Part shown: piece by piece, positions 48,842 to 58,849 of the stretch
How positions within the stretch are numbered: the stretch's first letter is position 1
How the letters are laid out: the number at the start of each line of letters is the position of its first letter
NCBI GenBank assembly: GCA_009809945.1
Contig: WTPW01001604.1
Location: 97,257-161,256 of the forward strand
DNA length: 64,000 nt
Reading direction: 5' to 3'
From: Gigaspora margarita
Taxonomy: Eukaryota; Glomeromycota; Glomeromycetes; Diversisporales; Gigasporaceae
The notes under the pieces: model-generated
Seen by the model: the letters and a program-made list of their open reading frames with translations, nothing else
Database searches by the model: none
Told to the model about the DNA's origin: nothing
Translations under genes and position numbers: made by a program

Positions 48842-48884
48842 CATCATTTAATAAAAGTTTATATTGTACTTACCATAATTTACC

Positions 48885-49374
48885 ATGCAAGGTACCCAGG
48901 TACAATTTAATTTCATGTGGTAAAACATTTGATTCATACACTGGGTACCTTGTATGGTGAGGGTACATTATGTGGAAGGTATCATGTAAGGGGTATAAAT
49001 CAATACATAGGTAAAAGATATCATACTGGTATTGATTTTTTCAATTTTTTTTTCGACTTACAGTATGTACGCTTCGTAACATGATTTAATTCTATAAAAA
49101 AAAAATAAAAAAAGTTTATGAAAAAGGTTTTTATGATCCTACTAGTACCAGTAGTTTATAATTTTTAAATCTTACTACCAAGTCTTGCAAAAATTATGAT
49201 TTTTTTTTTTTTTGCAAGAAATTTTTGCAATTTTTTTTTATGCCTATAAAATATCTATTAAGTTGTTTTTTGCCAGTAAGTTATGTTTTTGTTGAAAAGT
49301 AAACTTTTACTTTCTGCAATCTTAACAATAGTACTCTCAGAAAGTATTTTTACAACCAATCTTCAACAAAAACA
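48885..49374. repeat. GGTACC-rich hairpin and AT-rich spacer
   Basis: ACCATGCAAGGTACCCA at 48883-48899 pairs with TGGGTACCTTGTATGGT at about 48943-48959. Beyond this the sequence is A/T-rich and non-coding up to the transposase remnant. Confidence 0.6.
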
Positions 49375-50700
49375 AATATGACATTGGATAGCCTGAGAAA
49401 AACTCTTTATTCTTTCTTATCTCGACAATGCTCCAGGTGCTACTATACATGGAACAGCTAACAAATTTCAAATTGAAACCAAACAAATTCAGAATTGGAG
49501 AAATTAGTGAAAATAGCTACTATTAGCTCAACCACATGTTAAATATCTTAATACTGGTGTTAAACCACATTATTCTAATCTTAAAAAAGAACTTGCTCAT
49601 GCTAAATTAAATCCAGTTAGTTGTTATATGATACAAACAAAAGCAGCAACATTAGCAAAATCTACATGATATATTTCTCAATATCCTGATATTGATAAGT
49701 TTATGTAGAGTACTAAATGGCTTAAAGGTTTTTTACAGCACTATAATTTTAGCATCCATTATAGAACAACTATTGCACAAAAATTACCAGAAGAATTAGA
49801 AGCACAATGACAAGATTTTAAATTTTGCCCAATATCGTCATATTCAACATAATTACCTATTATCATTAATAGGTAATATTGATGAAACCCCTCTTGCTTT
49901 TGATATGCTGAACAGTGTAACTGTTGATAATAAAGGAAACAAAACTATTAGTATTTGAACTTGTGGTTATGAGAAATCTTGTTTTACTGCTGTGCTTGCA
50001 TGTATGGCAAATAGTGTAAAATTAACACTGATTATTATTTTAAACTAAAAAAATGTTCTGTGTCTTTATTTTCCACAAGGTGTAATCATTAGAGCTAATA
50101 AAAAGAGATGAATGAATGAAGTAGAAATGAATTATTGAGTAGAAACCATTTGGAATAATTATACACCTTGCTCTAGAAATTCACAATCATTATTAGTAAT
50201 AGATTCTTTTAAGGGTCATTTAATTTCTTCTATTAAAAGTAATCTTTCTGAAAAGAACACCAATATCACAATTATTCCTAGAGGATTGACATCAAAAGTT
50301 CGACTGCTTGATATATCAATTAATAAATCATTCAAAACAAAGAAGCGTTTTTTTATTTTTTATTTTTTTTATTTTTTTTTAAATTTAAAATAATATTTCT
50401 TTATTAATAAATCAGGTCTATGTACAATGAATGGATAGCACAAGAAGTAAAAGAATTAATTGCAGCTGGCTGAATTAAACATCCTCCCTATAATCTTATT
50501 GCAAAATGGGTAAGCACACATAAGATGACAATGATATTCAACTGATTAAATGCTCCTTTAAATGTTGTAGTATCTCAATTGCAACAGATGGATTAGAGGA
50601 AGATTACTTTTTGACTATGATCAAGTTGAAAATAATGAAATTAATGAATATGATCAAGTTGAAAATAATGAAGATATTTTTTATGATAGTAAAAAATTTG
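49375..50700 (+). pseudogene. pogo/Tigger-type transposase (CENP-B HTH + DDE) pseudogene
   Basis: Plus-strand remnants in family order: PGATIHGTANKFQIETKQIQ (about 49433-49492); KPHYSNLKKELAHAKLNP, then WLKGFLQHYNFSIHYRTT, a CENP-B-like DNA-binding region (to about 49780); NIDETPLAFDML with the first catalytic Asp (about 49879-49914); SIWTCGYEKSCFTAVLACMA with a stop in place of the Trp; a WVETIWNNYTPCSRNSQSL-type segment; LLVIDSFKGHLISSIKSNL with the second Asp (about 50190-50250); and RGLTSKVRLLDISINKSFK with the third Asp (about 50280-50340). An AT-only insertion of about 65 bases (50347-50415), GT...AG bounded, precedes YNEWIAQEVKELIAAG and a worn acidic tail. Stops are frequent, so it is dead. 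The enzyme family cuts and pastes DNA at TA targets, and could once have mobilised some of the TA-flanked MITEs here. Confidence 0.85.
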
Positions 50701-50747
50701 ATTTCACAAATTAAATTTAATATTATTGTTTAACAAACCCTTCCACT

Positions 50748-51053
50748 CTACAAGATTCTTTGCTTTAACAATACTTCCACCTCAATAACAACTTCTATTA
50801 CAAGATCTCTTACTTTAGCAACAAAATCCTTTACCTCAACTTTTGCAAGTTTTTCTGCCCAATCAATATGAACAAAACTGTTTACCTCAACAATATTTTT
50901 TGCCTGAGCAAAGCTTTCCATCTCAATTAGATTTTTTGGTGCAAGGTTTTTTAGCCTGACAAAATTTTTTGGCTCAGGAAGAGAAAATCGAATCTTGTTA
51001 TTAGGATGAGGTAAAAAATTATGTAAATCAGTAGTGGGAATAACTGTAATCAC
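50748..51053 (-). CDS. Uncharacterised 101-codon frame with VE/K repeats
   Basis: The minus-strand frame begins MITVIPTTDLHNFLPHPNN and ends in an imperfect series of KNxVEVxSFxxxxxL units (KNLIEMESFAQ, KNIVEVNSFVH, AKVEVKDFVAK, VRDLVIEVVIEVEVLL). This is a minisatellite-like coding repeat with a period of about 11-17 residues. No known domain. It may be the end of a repeat-rich gene or a chance frame across a minisatellite. Confidence 0.25.
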   Translation of the reverse strand: MITVIPTTDLHNFLPHPNNKIRFSLPEPKNFVRLKNLAPKNLIEMESFAQAKNIVEVNSFVHIDWAEKLAKVEVKDFVAKVRDLVIEVVIEVEVLLKQRIL

Positions 51054-51059
51054 ACAAAT

Positions 51060-51531
51060 TTTTAAAGTTTAAATAAACTTACTATCTGATATTCTGCTTG
51101 TTAAACCTTGAATCATTTAACCTTAAATTGAAATCCGCATATATTATATCCCTATTGTGATGGATTAAAATGAAAACAGATTAAAATGAAATTGGATTAA
51201 AATAAAATCAGATCAAATAAAATCAGATTAAATGAAATCAGATTAAATAAAATATATATAGTATAAAAAAATTGACTGGTAAAGAGTGCTACATGTAGAT
51301 TTTTTTTTAAAAAAAAAAATTGACTGGCCACCAAAAAATAAAAATTTTTAGAGCACATTTTTTAGGGTTATGGGTTAAGGCTAGAGGTTTGTTTTAGAGT
51401 AGAGTTTATATTAAACAAGTATACTAGTAAGTGGATTTTGAGGGTTAAATAGAAACCCATCTATTAAAAGCTAGTGAAATATACAAAAATTAAATAATGT
51501 TCATTGCTTGAGTTAAAAAATAGCAATATTA
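51060..51531. other. Short ATTAAAATGAAA repeats, no gene
   Basis: At 51160-51250 a 14-15 base unit (GATTAAAATGAAATC and variants) is repeated about six times. The rest is AT-rich. Confidence 0.5.
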
Positions 51532-52170
51532 TCCCTTAGATTGTAACACAGGCAAATTTGCCTGCATATTTTAAAAATTTAATAAAATTTTAAATATTGA
51601 TTTTAGCTATATCTTTTCTAAGTAAAAAATATACTTTTTGTTTTAATAGCTTTGTTATAAAAATTTTTCAAAATTATTAGAAAACTTTAGTATAATCAAA
51701 GTTTAAAATTCTTGTATTAGCATTTTTACTATTAAAATTTTTCTTTAGGTTTTCTTAAATTTCATATGTTCCCGTCTATAAAAAAAATTTTTACTGCTAA
51801 TACAAGCCTTAATTTTTACAAATAAATTATTAAACTTGCAATAATAAAAGTTATTATCCTTTATATAAACTACAATATTGTCTTAAGAACTATAGCTTTA
51901 AAACTAAAACTAAATAAGATTACAAAAAAATTGTGATAAAATTTTTTAAAAATTTTTTTTCTTAAAGTTATCTATTTTTAGCTTATATATAACTTAAAAT
52001 TTTTTTCTTACATATATAAAATCTAATTTTGCAAAAAAGTAATCCTTATTTTCAAATATAATTGTACAAAGTTTTATTTAATTATCTTGGTATTTAAAAA
52101 AAGTAAATCAGAGCAAAAAAAGTGCAAAAACGCAGGCAAATTTGCCTGTGTTCTACTACAATCGAAGGGA
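51532..52170. mobile_element. 639-bp TA-flanked MITE with CAGGCAAATTTGCCTG ends
   Basis: The left end TCCCTTAGATTGTA..CACAGGCAAATTTGCCTGC is the inverse of the right end CAGGCAAATTTGCCTGTG..TACAATCGAAGGGA. TA at 51530-51531 and 52171-52172. It shares the palindrome with the composite at 15014-21380. Confidence 0.85.
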
Positions 52171-52260
52171 TAAGTAGTTATTTATTCATACCTGGGTACC
52201 TTACAAACTACCATAGCAATGACCTTGAATTGTACTCTGTACAATCAAGGGGGTGCTGAT

Positions 52261-52499
52261 TATACATGAGGATGAAAGCATTTTGGGTTTGAAAACCTGA
52301 AATTAAAATTTGAAGATAAAATTGTTTTTGACCTATTTTACTTGAAAGATGAAATTATTTGATACTTTTTTTGAATAGATAAAATTATAAAGAACATATC
52401 TATATAAATTTTATTTGCTCTTCCTAATAAAAAATTTTAATTTTCTCTAATGAAAACAAAATAGGCCTTTTTCAAAAATCAATTTCGGTGGCATCACTA
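52261..52499. mobile_element. 239-bp MITE with 8-bp duplication, copy 2
   Basis: Nearly the same sequence as 24313-24548. Flanks GTGCTGAT (52253-52260) and GTGCTAAT (52500-52507) agree at 7 of 8 bases. Confidence 0.85.
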
Positions 52500-52573
52500 G
52501 TGCTAATCAAAGAGGGTACCTTCAAGATAAATTATAGTATTCCAAAATTTACTATTGTCCCAATATGGGGGTC

Positions 52574-52850
52574 ATCTAAAGCCATGTACCTATGTACCAT
52601 TTTTGTATAAATCAACCAACCAGAGTCACAAAATTTTGTTTACACAGATCAGCCTGAAGAAGACAAAAAACAAAAAAAATGCAAGAATATAAAAACAGCA
52701 TTTCAAACCTGTCTTGGGCCATTAATAAAAAATATCAGGAAGGCATTTTTACCTATTGTACTAATCCTAACCCTAACCCTAATACTAAACAGGCTCTAAC
52801 TCTAATTTTAATTAAATTTTTAAAAAATCACATGAGTACATGGCTTTAGC
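52574..52850. mobile_element. MITE with GCCATGTACC ends
   Basis: CTAAAGCCATGTACCTATGT at the left and CACATGAGTACATGGCTTTAG at the right are inverted repeats. The interior has a CCTAACCCTAACCC stretch at about 52755-52780. A solo right end of the CCATATATT family abuts it (52853-52890). Confidence 0.55.
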
Positions 52851-53059
52851 CATTTCCCAAAAAAGGTAGCTTATTTTTGGGAATATATAGTAGATGTGTA
52901 GATCATAATCGCATGTATCTTGTATGTACAGAAGTATGTAGCATCACTATATAAAAAAGTTTAAATTTAGAAAATCAATTCTTGTTTTAAAATATCGTAT
53001 ATTTACTACTTACTAGATTATAATTAGTTGTTAGTTACATGAAATAGTTTAACAAGTAT

Positions 53060-53360
53060 TCATAGGCTAAAAGGGCAGGGTAGCAGCATTACTCTAGCCC
53101 TACCCATCTGTGTAATGACTTGGTACCTGGAGCCCTTACCCTTACTAGCAGGTTCAAAAATCGATACCCTGGCCCAGGCCTTGTGGTACTATCTATGGGT
53201 ACCCATGAGTAGCCCAGACCCATGCGGAAGCCTAAAGAGGAGTGACAAAATCAGGTAATTTTTTAGGGGGAGGGGGTAAAAAATGTTAAAATTATATTTA
53301 AGAACCTGATCAAATCTATATTAAAGAGAAGGGGAGGGGGAGTTGGCCTTTAATAAAAAA
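53060..53360. repeat. Less AT-rich repeat island
   Basis: 53075-53225 is GC-rich for this window, with GGGCAGGGTAG/CTAGCCCTACCC self-complementarity. 53230-53340 is a dispersed repeat whose inverse lies at about 56483-56575 (TTTAATATAGATTTGGTCAGG type). Confidence 0.5.
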
Positions 53361-54769
53361 TATTCAGGTAATTAATGACATTGCCCTAAACACATTACAA
53401 ATTGGGAAGACATATACTAAAATAAAAAGAATCTGCTCACTAGAAAACCAAAATACTTGTAAAAAATATGGCAAAAAAGGCCATAATATATGAACTAATA
53501 ATCAAAGACAGGCTGAAAGAAAATTAATTTACTAAAATTGCATTTATATAAATGCTGCCTTTATATTATACATCTAAATATTACATTAAAATATTTTACT
53601 AATTAAATATAATGATCTTTTTTTAAAATGAATTTGTATAATTATTATTTTCTTAATATTTTTTTAAAAAAATATATATATTAAATAAATAATATAATGC
53701 TTAATATGAATAAAAATTGATACATATCTGCATATTATTTTTTAACCACAATTTTATATGCACTAAATGGTGTAGTTTATTTAAAAAACTTATTTTAGGC
53801 AGTATTTTTCACAATAGGCACTATTGCTTAATAGTTGAATATAACAAAAATGAACAAGAAAAAAAAGAAAAAATATATAAATAATTATTTTTATTTAGGT
53901 AAAAAGGCTTACACATCTTTGAGTAAAGAAAAAATAAAAAAATCGTAAAAAACTAATTGAGAATTAAACTTAAAAATCCAACAATTAGAAAATGAATATA
54001 AAAGTAAATATTAAAAGTTAATGACTTGATAATTTTTTTAAATAATTTTATTTATTGAACATAAATTAATAATTTAATATATATTTAGATATATGTTTTT
54101 TGCTTATTCTTTAAATGATAAAAATGATAGAAATTACTTGAAAATTTTATAGAGCTGTATATCTATTTGAAATTTTTAGTAATTATTATAAAATTGTTAC
54201 CTATCAATTGAAATCTAAAAAATATTTACTAATATATGACTATATAATTTTGATTTACACAGTATACTGCACATCCCGATATGATTAATGCATATAACCA
54301 AATTGAAAGAATGATAAGCTCAGTTTTCAGAATAGCGAGATGAAATAATGAAATGGAATAAGATGAGAATAATCAAAGGTAGGAAATGTCTAAAAAAAAC
54401 TGATAGAAGTCTTAATTTAGATAAATTAATTAATTTTATAAAATATATAAAAACAATTGATATAAGGAGATCTTTTATAGTACAGAGAAGGGTCAAAGAT
54501 GATAATAAAGAAACCCTTGATAATTTTAAGTTGTTAATATTTAGTAGTGTTAGTATTTTAATATTAGTGAATAAACAGTAAGGTAGTATAAAAAAAATAA
54601 ATTCACCAAATCATAGTTATTCAGTAAATATTTGAATAGATATTTGCTGATTCAAATTATTTGAATATTATTTGAATAAGGAATCCATAAGCTCTAGCTA
54701 CAGCTATTTGTAATTAAATTTCATAATCCAATCAAATTTTAAGATTAGGCAAACAAAAAACTAAATAAT
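53361..54769. other. AT-rich; faint coding-like patch at 54265-54580
   Basis: Mostly low complexity. From about 54265 a frame reads HPDMINAYNQIERMISSVFR, and after a shift a 77-codon frame (54348-54581) continues KWNKMRIIKGRKCLKK. I recognise no family. It could be a decayed gene tail. Confidence 0.25.
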
Positions 54770-55280
54770 GATCTCAGGTCCGATAGCATAGTGGTTATGC
54801 TCTGAGGTCGCAAATCGGAAGGTCGCCAGTTCAAGTCCCGTAGGTGGCGAACGTCAATTCTTATTAGGGAACTGAAACACCATGGGAAGACAGGGACCCA
54901 GGAGATCAATGGATGGACTTAATATAGTAATTGGTGTAACAAACCCCGCAAGGCCGAACTTGTTAGTTTGGATCTATGATTTGTATATCCGAAGTCACGA
55001 GACGTAGTGAAGATCAAGTCACGGACTCCTGGCGGCATTTTTCGGAGACCTGGCCGTGCTGGTTAGTGGGATTCGAAGTCCGAGGTTAAAACTTGGAACA
55101 ATAAGACTAAATTAGGACTTGTGTCCTACTTAGCCAACTCTGGGCCGCAGGTGCATCATATATATGGTAGTCTGAGCTGCATAGTTTCGGTACAATTAGA
55201 AAATATAATTCATGTATGTAAATGTAAATATATTTGAAAATTAATAAAGAAACTATGAGCAGGTCTCGGTTGTAAAAACT

Positions 55281-55314
<34 letters not shown>
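54770..55314 (+). mobile_element. SINE with tRNA-like head and 33-base A tail
   Basis: The GC-richer body stands out from its surroundings. Head: A-box TAGCATAGTGG (54784-54794), a D-arm-like stem AGCAT/ATGCT, and B-box AGTTCAAGTCC (54828-54838). A body of about 440 bases follows, then an uninterrupted A-run at 55282-55314. A short duplication TAAATAAT lies at 54762-54769 and 55315-55322. The body differs from the SINE at 6389-7375. The long pure A tail suggests recent insertion. No protein is encoded; the minus-strand frame over the A-run is an artefact. Confidence 0.85.
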
Positions 55315-55316
<2 letters not shown>

Positions 55317-55322
55317 AATAAT

Positions 55323-56229
55323 TGGTAATAACACAATTTTGACTATAAAACCATCTTTTACATTCTAACAAAAAATTTTTTGCTTGCACCAAGCCTAACC
55401 TCACACTAACTCTAATCTTAATAGAGATTGTGAAGTTCTTGTTTTTATAAAACAATTGTATTAATAGTAACATTATACCTGATTTTTATTTAATTAATTT
55501 TGTTTTTCTTTGAATTAATTATGATTAGGGTTAATATAAGATTAGAATTGATGCAGGCCTAAGTTTAAGGGTAGAGGGTACTATTTTAAAATTATATATA
55601 ATCTTTATAGTAAATTTTTTATAATTAATTTTATGAAAAATTATATTAAGTAAACTAATTTTAATACTTAAGACAAGTTTGTAAAGCAGATTTTTCTGAT
55701 TTTAAGTAAGTAAAATTATTATAATTGGTTAAATACTCAATGAAATATATATTAAAATTGGTTAAATACTCAATAAAATATATATTTTTAAAGATTAGTC
55801 ATTAAAATTTAGTAATAAAACTAACTTATAAATTTATGTAAATTGACCAATCAGAATTAGCAATTTTGTGCAACTAGAAAAATTTGGGCTAACCCAGAAA
55901 AACTTTGTGATATATACAACTATATTTTTTAAAATATAATAATAGTTCAAAATTTCACCAAGATAGATAAATTGTTTTATTTATATTTTGTAAAATTTTA
56001 ATAAAAATTAGTTGTAATTTAAAAAAGTTTTATTAGTAGCTTATTTCAATTTTATATGAAAATTTCAAAATACTATATAAAACTATATAAAAATGATCTA
56101 TGTACCCTCAACCCTTAAACCAAAATTTAGCAAGAAATTTTTTTGTTAAAAGAAGGTGATAGTTTAACAAAATTTGAAGCTGCATTATATCTGATCTTAA
56201 ATATGGTTACAAATTTATTAACCCTAATT
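55323..56229. other. AT-rich, MITE-core remnants, no gene
   Basis: Contains worn copies of the TTTAGCAAGAAATTTTTTTG core (55355-55385 inverse, 56125-56150) and a direct repeat, TTGGTTAAATACTCAAT, at 55723 and 55758. Confidence 0.4.
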
Positions 56230-56405
56230 ATTTTTGATATTTGCACATATGCATAGTTTATTTTTTTTTATTAAAAAAGCAATTACTTTTATTGATAGTT
56301 GCATATATACATAGTTTATTTTTATTAAAAAAACAAATTCTTTTATTGATAGTTGCATATATGCATGGTTTATTTTTTCTAATATTAAAAAAGTAATTTC
56401 TTTCA
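56230..56405. repeat. Three-unit tandem repeat, about 60 bp
   Basis: Units containing TTGATAGTTGCATATATACATAGTTTATTT and ATTAAAAAAGCAATT recur near 56233, 56293 and 56350, with a further worn unit near 56590-56670. It is AT-rich; the frame across it is repeat-driven. Confidence 0.65.
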
Positions 56406-56867
56406 AATTTATTAACTCTTTTTTTATTATGTATTGATAAGAGCTATGTTATTAATTATTTCATTATTTTTTATTAGAAGCCTACTCCCCTTTCCCTTTT
56501 TAATATAGATTTGGTCAGGTTTTTATATATAATTTTAACATTTTTTGCCGCTCTGACTCTAAAAATCACCTTATTTTTGTTACTCTCTTAATTGCACATA
56601 TGTATAGTTTATTTTTTTATTAAAAAAGCAAATAAGAAATTTTTTTGCATATATACAACTATTAATAAAAAAAACAATAGATGAAAACTATATGTTTTTG
56701 TTATTATCAAAATAATAGATCAAAGAAATTATTCCTGTCTTCTTATTCAACTGAATTCAATAGTTTATCTCTCAGTTCAATGTATCTGTTAGTGGCAACT
56801 TTTAATTTTCATACATCCTCAAAATTTTCACTATTTATTAATCATAAATACATTGTTAGCCAGTAGG

Positions 56868-57005
56868 GTTCCGCAATTTGATTTGATCTTCAAATATATG
56901 AATCAAATATTTGATCAAATTCAAATTCAAATTTGACTATATTTGATTTGATCAAATTCAAATCTGGCCAAATTTGATTTGATTTGACAAATATTTGATT
57001 TGATT
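56868..57005. repeat. TAGGGTTCC-headed ATTTGATTTGA block
   Basis: Starts TAGGGTTCCGCAATTTG and consists of self-complementary ATCAAATTTGAT/AATTTGATTTGATC motifs. Similar in build to the element at 24250. Probably a short hAT-like MITE. Limits approximate. Confidence 0.45.
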
Positions 57006-57096
57006 TAAAACAACTTAAATATATTTATACTATAAATATCAGAAAGAATAATTTAGTTTACTATCCTAATTATTTCTTATTACTAATATAGTTGAT

Positions 57097-57290
57097 AGGG
57101 TTCTGAGGTTCAGTTCAGTTCAATAAATGTTCAGGTTCAGGTTTAATGAACCTGAACTTGAAAAAATTTTTGAATCTGAACCTGAACCTGAACTTAAAAT
57201 TTATGAACATGAACCTGAACCTGAACTTAAAATAAGTTCAGTTCAGGTTCAGTTCAAGGTTCATGAATATGTCAGGTTTAGTGACAAAAC
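57097..57290. repeat. TAGGGTTCT-headed hexamer palindrome (GTTCAG/CTGAAC)
   Basis: Starts TAGGGTTCTGAGGTTCAG. Direct runs of GGTTCA and CCTGAA face each other, so the block folds on itself. Likely a hAT-like MITE with subterminal repeats. Confidence 0.5.
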
Positions 57291-57404
57291 ATAGTAAATA
57301 GTGAAAATATGTTTACTAAATATTTTTTTATTGTCTTTAGAATTTTTTAATTTGGAGTTTTTCAATGAAACCTTTTTTAATTACTAAGTAAACCTTTTTT
57401 CAAC

Positions 57405-57645
57405 TTCTAAAAAAGTTGTAGAGGAGTGTCTTGCGATCAAAATAGTAGTTAAAATGTTAAAATCAATCTAGTAGATCATGAGATATAAGTATTTTAGTTT
57501 TGCAACTATATATTTTCTTCTTTTATATAAATAAAGAAGAAAACAAATAGCTGTGAAGACTAAAATACTTATATTTCACAATCTACTAGCCCAATTTTAG
57601 CATTGTAACTGCTATTTTGATTGCAAAACTCTCTTCTACAACTTT
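57405..57645. repeat. Foldback, arms about 90 bp
   Basis: AAAGTTGTAGAGGAGTGT at the left pairs with CTCTCTTCTACAACTTTAA at the right. Pairing continues through AGATATAAGTATTTTAGTTT against AGACTAAAATACTTATATTT. The loop is about 60 bases. Confidence 0.8.
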
Positions 57646-57747
57646 AATTAGAGGTTAAAAAGAGATTCACTTAGTAGAAATTTGAAATTAATACTAATTT
57701 TTATAATTTTATTAATAAAATTATAAAATATATTATAATTTTTAACT

Positions 57748-58015
57748 GTTTACTAATTAATACTATCATAATACTATAAGTAAATTTGTTCTATGCATAA
57801 AAATAAATTATATTGATGTATTTTTACTTTATGATTTTAAATTTTAAAAAAATGCTTATTTTGAATTTTTGATCAATAATTCCAAAATTAATTACTTTTT
57901 TTTAAAAAATGTAAAATAATAAAGTAAATATATCCCAATATAATATAATTTTATGCATAGAACAAGTCTACTTAGAGCATAATAGTATAATTAATTAGTA
58001 AAATATTGAGAATCA
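57748..58015. repeat. Foldback of the GCATAAAAATA family
   Basis: TACTAATTAATACTATCATA and ATAGTATAATTAATTAGTA form the outer arms. TTGTTCTATGCATAAAAATA faces ATTTTATGCATAGAACAAG. Related pieces at 58395-58500, 63160-63410 and 63590-63745. Confidence 0.75.
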
Positions 58016-58079
58016 TATCATTTTTTATAATTTTATTAATAAAATTATGAAAGAATAAATTTATTTGTTGCATGTGCGA

Positions 58080-58390
58080 TGTTGTTACACCTAAAAAATC
58101 AGGTGTATATAAAACTAAAACAATTAAAATAATCCATTTTTTTATTGGTTAGATTTAGGATAGGGTAAAAATTGTATGTATGAGTTAGGAGGAGGTTTAT
58201 AGTAAAATTTTGCAAGAAATTTTTTTGTTAGAATCCAAAGAGTAGTATTATATCTCATTTTTAAGTTATAGATGATTTTTAACAAAATGAATATTTGTTT
58301 TGAATTTCTGATCATATAAAATTACACTGATCTTGAAATTTGATTGGGAGAGTAACATATAAGGTGCATTACATGAGGCAATGAATAAAT
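58080..58390. repeat. MITE remnant with shared core
   Basis: Carries ATTTTGCAAGAAATTTTTTTG near 58205 and flanks with CATGTGCG..TTGTTACACC. Probably the same superfamily as 10880-11212. Ends not defined. Confidence 0.4.
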
Positions 58391-58849
58391 TTACTCATTA
58401 TGAAAATATTATGATCCTTAAAATTTTACTAATTAGTATTATTTTTATGCTATAATTAGATTTGTTTTATGCATAAAAATACACTATATTAACATATATT
58501 TAGAAATTACAATAAAGAAATCTTATATTTGTTCTGCATATTAATTGGTCTTTTATTCATAATTTATTGAATAACTCAGAGCATGTGCATATTATGACAT
58601 TCTAATGTAATTCATACACTAAAAACAAATTTGTTTGTTTAAACATTTTGCTTGGTCAGTGTGCTATTTTTATATATGATTCATTATATTGATGTGTTAA
58701 TAGTAACTACATGCTAAGCTTATATTTAAATAGTGTAAAAACCTATATTTTTACATATGATTCATTATATTAATGTGTTAATAGTTACAATTGGCTAAGG
58801 TTATGATTAGTATTTTTAATTGGTCATCTTCAGAAAATATGACTATTGG

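Larger units (their letters stand above)
46238..48884. repeat. Right arm of the giant inverted repeat
   Basis: Inverse of 43056-45756 from an A-run and AT microsatellite out to GTACTTACCATAATTTACC. The cargo is mirrored in order. Substitutions are spread along its length; one creates a stop in the counterpart of the left-arm frame at 44030. Confidence 0.9.

Noticed and set aside
54779-54851. Functional tRNA gene
   Set aside because: A and B boxes fit, but the T stem pairs poorly and the unit runs into a SINE body with an A tail.
55107-55473. Two minus-strand frames with poly-Phe runs
   Set aside because: The Phe runs are the SINE A tail read on the opposite strand.
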